The notes beneath the pieces were generated by a model. That model saw only the letters and a program-made list of their open reading frames with translations. It searched no databases and was not told the origin of the DNA. From an uncultured Oscillibacter sp. (GTDB lineage Bacteria; Bacillota_A; Clostridia; Oscillospirales; Oscillospiraceae), in assembly GCA_948902155.1 (NCBI GenBank), contig CAQVQZ010000116.1, positions 1 to 6,853 on the forward strand: a stretch of DNA of 6,853 nucleotides. The letters run 5' to 3'. Position numbers and translations under genes: made by a program. Shown here piece after piece: positions 5,413 to 6,853 of the stretch (position 1 is its first letter; each line of letters opens with the position of its first letter).

Positions 5413-5441
5413 TTTACAAACGGAGAGGACTGTACTATGAT
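5413..5441 (+). promoter_or_regulatory. groESL promoter
   Basis: TTTACA (-35, 5413-5418, 5 of 6) is followed after 17 nt by TATGAT (-10, 5436-5441, 5 of 6). The predicted transcription start falls at about 5448, inside the CIRCE operator, the usual layout of HrcA-repressed sigma-A promoters. An AT-rich stretch (about 5373-5405) just upstream could act as an UP element. Confidence 0.88.
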
Positions 5442-5443
5442 AA

Positions 5444-5482
5444 TCACTGTTAGCACTCAGGAAACACGAGTGCTAACAGTGA
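5444..5482. promoter_or_regulatory. CIRCE operator (HrcA binding site) with extended arms
   Basis: The core TTAGCACTC (5450-5458), a 9-nt spacer and GAGTGCTAA (5468-5476) match the CIRCE consensus exactly. The symmetry goes on outside the core: TCACTG before and CAGTGA after complete two perfect 15-bp arms (5444-5458 and 5468-5482). HrcA binds CIRCE and represses groESL and dnaK operons until heat or misfolded protein inactivates it. The operator covers the predicted start, so it also forms a hairpin at the 5' end of the mRNA. Confidence 0.98.
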
Positions 5483-5524
5483 ACTTGTTTTTTCAAATTT
5501 TTATATTTTAAGGAGGAACCTCAA

Positions 5525-5809
5525 ATGAAACTCACCCCGCTTGCAGACCGCGTCATCCTGAAGATGGTGGAGACGGAGGAGACCACCAAGGGCGGCATCA
5601 TCCTCACCGGCTCCGCCAAGGAAAAGCCCTCCGTGGCCGAAGTCATCTCCGTGGGCCCCGGCGGCACCGTGGACGGCAAGGAAGTCACCATGACCGTGAA
5701 GCCCGGAGACAAGGTCATCACCAGCCAGTATGCCGGCACCAAGGTCACCCTGGAGGAAGTCGAGTACGTCGTGGTGCGGCAGAACGATATTCTGGCCATC
5801 GTGGAGTAA
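5525..5809 (+). CDS. groES: Co-chaperonin GroES (Hsp10)
   Basis: A 94-residue co-chaperonin that forms a heptameric lid over GroEL. PLADRVILKMVE (5-16) opens the beta-barrel. The mobile loop (about 16-35) contains the hydrophobic tripeptide IIL (25-27) that contacts the GroEL apical domain. VGPG (43-46), KPGDKV (59-64) and the C-terminal DILAIVE are conserved. Length is normal. The ATG at 5525-5527 follows AAGGAGG by 8 nt. It is transcribed from the CIRCE-controlled promoter and followed by groEL after an unusually long 242-nt gap occupied by a palindromic element. Confidence 0.99.
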   Translation: MKLTPLADRVILKMVETEETTKGGIILTGSAKEKPSVAEVISVGPGGTVDGKEVTMTVKPGDKVITSQYAGTKVTLEEVEYVVVRQNDILAIVE

Positions 5810-5816
5810 AACGGAC

Positions 5817-5838
5817 GCGCGGACCTTTGGTCCGCCGC
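5817..5838. other. Hairpin directly after groES
   Basis: GCGGACC (5819-5825) and GGTCCGC (5829-5835) form a perfect 7-bp stem with a TTT loop; allowing one bulged C extends the stem to 9 bp (5817-5838). It begins 8 nt after the groES stop. No U tract follows on the plus strand, so full termination is unlikely; it could be a processing or stability element at the groES 3' end. Confidence 0.5.
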
Positions 5839-5846
5839 GCCAAAAA

Positions 5847-5992
5847 GCCCCCTTTTGAAAGGGGGTGGCATCGCCGAAGGCGATGACGGAGGATTGTTTT
5901 CCAGGCTTCTTCTATAGAAAGTCTTTCACTGAAAGAAAGTGCCTGCGGACAATCCCCACCCGGCTTCGCCGGGAGCCCCTTTCAAAAGGGGC
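5847..5992. repeat. MITE- or REP-like near-palindromic element between groES and groEL
   Basis: About 146 bp built as two imperfect inverted arms of roughly 60 nt. Four hairpins appear in mirror order: CCCCCTTT/AAAGGGGG (5848-5865), CATCGCC/GGCGATG (5869-5885), CCCGGC/GCCGGG (5959-5973) and GCCCCTTT/AAAGGGGC (5975-5992). The arms also share GGATTGT (5891-5897) against ACAATCC (5950-5956) and CAGGC (5902-5906) against GCCTG (5941-5945). The outer tips, CCCCTTTTGAAAGGGG on the left and CCCCTTTCAAAAGGGG on the right, are reverse complements. There is no transposase frame. This build is that of a non-autonomous palindromic repeat. I recall similar G/C-tract palindromes as dispersed repeats in Oscillospiraceae, but copy number cannot be seen here. 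No clear target-site duplication is visible. Confidence 0.7.
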
Positions 5993-6027
5993 CTCAGTCC
6001 GAGGGAGAAGTGAATCCCCTCTTCTAA

Positions 6028-6853
<826 letters not shown>

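Noticed and set aside
4992..5456. A 154-codon minus-strand frame over the DUF6514-like gene and groES promoter.
   Set aside because: It is proline-rich low-complexity sequence and passes through the CIRCE operator and two promoters; no ribosome binding site.
5847..5865. The first hairpin of the palindromic element as a terminator for groES.
   Set aside because: No U tract follows it, and groEL behind it has a good ribosome binding site but no convincing promoter of its own, so read-through is expected.
5894..5918. An internal promoter inside the palindromic element (TTGTTT and TATAGA).
   Set aside because: The spacer is only 13 nt and the boxes are weak, so it is unlikely to be used by sigma-A polymerase.

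Overview
The window reads as a GC-rich chromosomal segment of an anaerobic Firmicute. Strong AAGGAGG-type ribosome binding sites, sigma-A-like promoters, a textbook CIRCE operator in front of groES-groEL, and clostridial-type protein sequences suggest Clostridia, probably Oscillospiraceae or a relative. The taxonomic placement is inference from style and protein sequence, not from a search. There are eight convincing genes, one of them (groEL) cut by the right edge, and no RNA gene, CRISPR array, IS transposase or phage gene that I can support.

Left block, all on the minus strand. Positions 1-177 are AT-rich and hold no supported gene. A promoter at 2747-2775 starts a probable three-gene operon read leftwards: a cysteine-rich protein with two zinc-ribbon-like cysteine clusters and no recognised family (2093-2695), a cation diffusion facilitator (827-1990), and a small alpha/beta hydrolase (178-813). 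The efflux protein has an Asn-Asp/Asp-Asp transport site like that of manganese exporters, and what looks like a second, degenerate copy of its cytosolic C-terminal domain. The gap between the first two genes (1991-2092) carries two hairpins and a 12-bp palindrome.

Middle block, minus strand. A consensus-like promoter at 4884-4912 and a structured leader precede lrgA (4431-4790), lrgB (3743-4438, overlapping lrgA by 8 nt) and a DUF1835/DUF3658 protein (2921-3724). An intrinsic terminator at 2885-2916 ends the unit five bases after the last stop. LrgA and LrgB form a two-part membrane system known elsewhere as holin-like or, more recently, as a pyruvate carrier; the third gene has no known role.

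Right block, plus strand. A promoter at 4954-4982, divergent from that of lrgA, drives a 78-residue protein that resembles DUF6514 and starts at TTG. Next comes the heat-shock operon: promoter 5413-5441, a CIRCE operator with unusually extended arms (5444-5482), groES (5525-5809) and groEL (from 6052). The 242-nt gap between groES and groEL contains a near-palindromic element of about 146 bp made of four small hairpins in mirror order. It looks like a non-autonomous (MITE- or REP-like) repeat inserted inside an essential operon, and is the most unusual DNA structure in the window.

Most genes here are ordinary housekeeping or conserved accessory genes. I found no clear new defence, toxin or secretion system. 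The points most worth checking are the intra-operon palindromic element, the doubled C-terminal domain of the efflux protein, and the uncharacterised zinc-ribbon gene that opens the metal-efflux operon.
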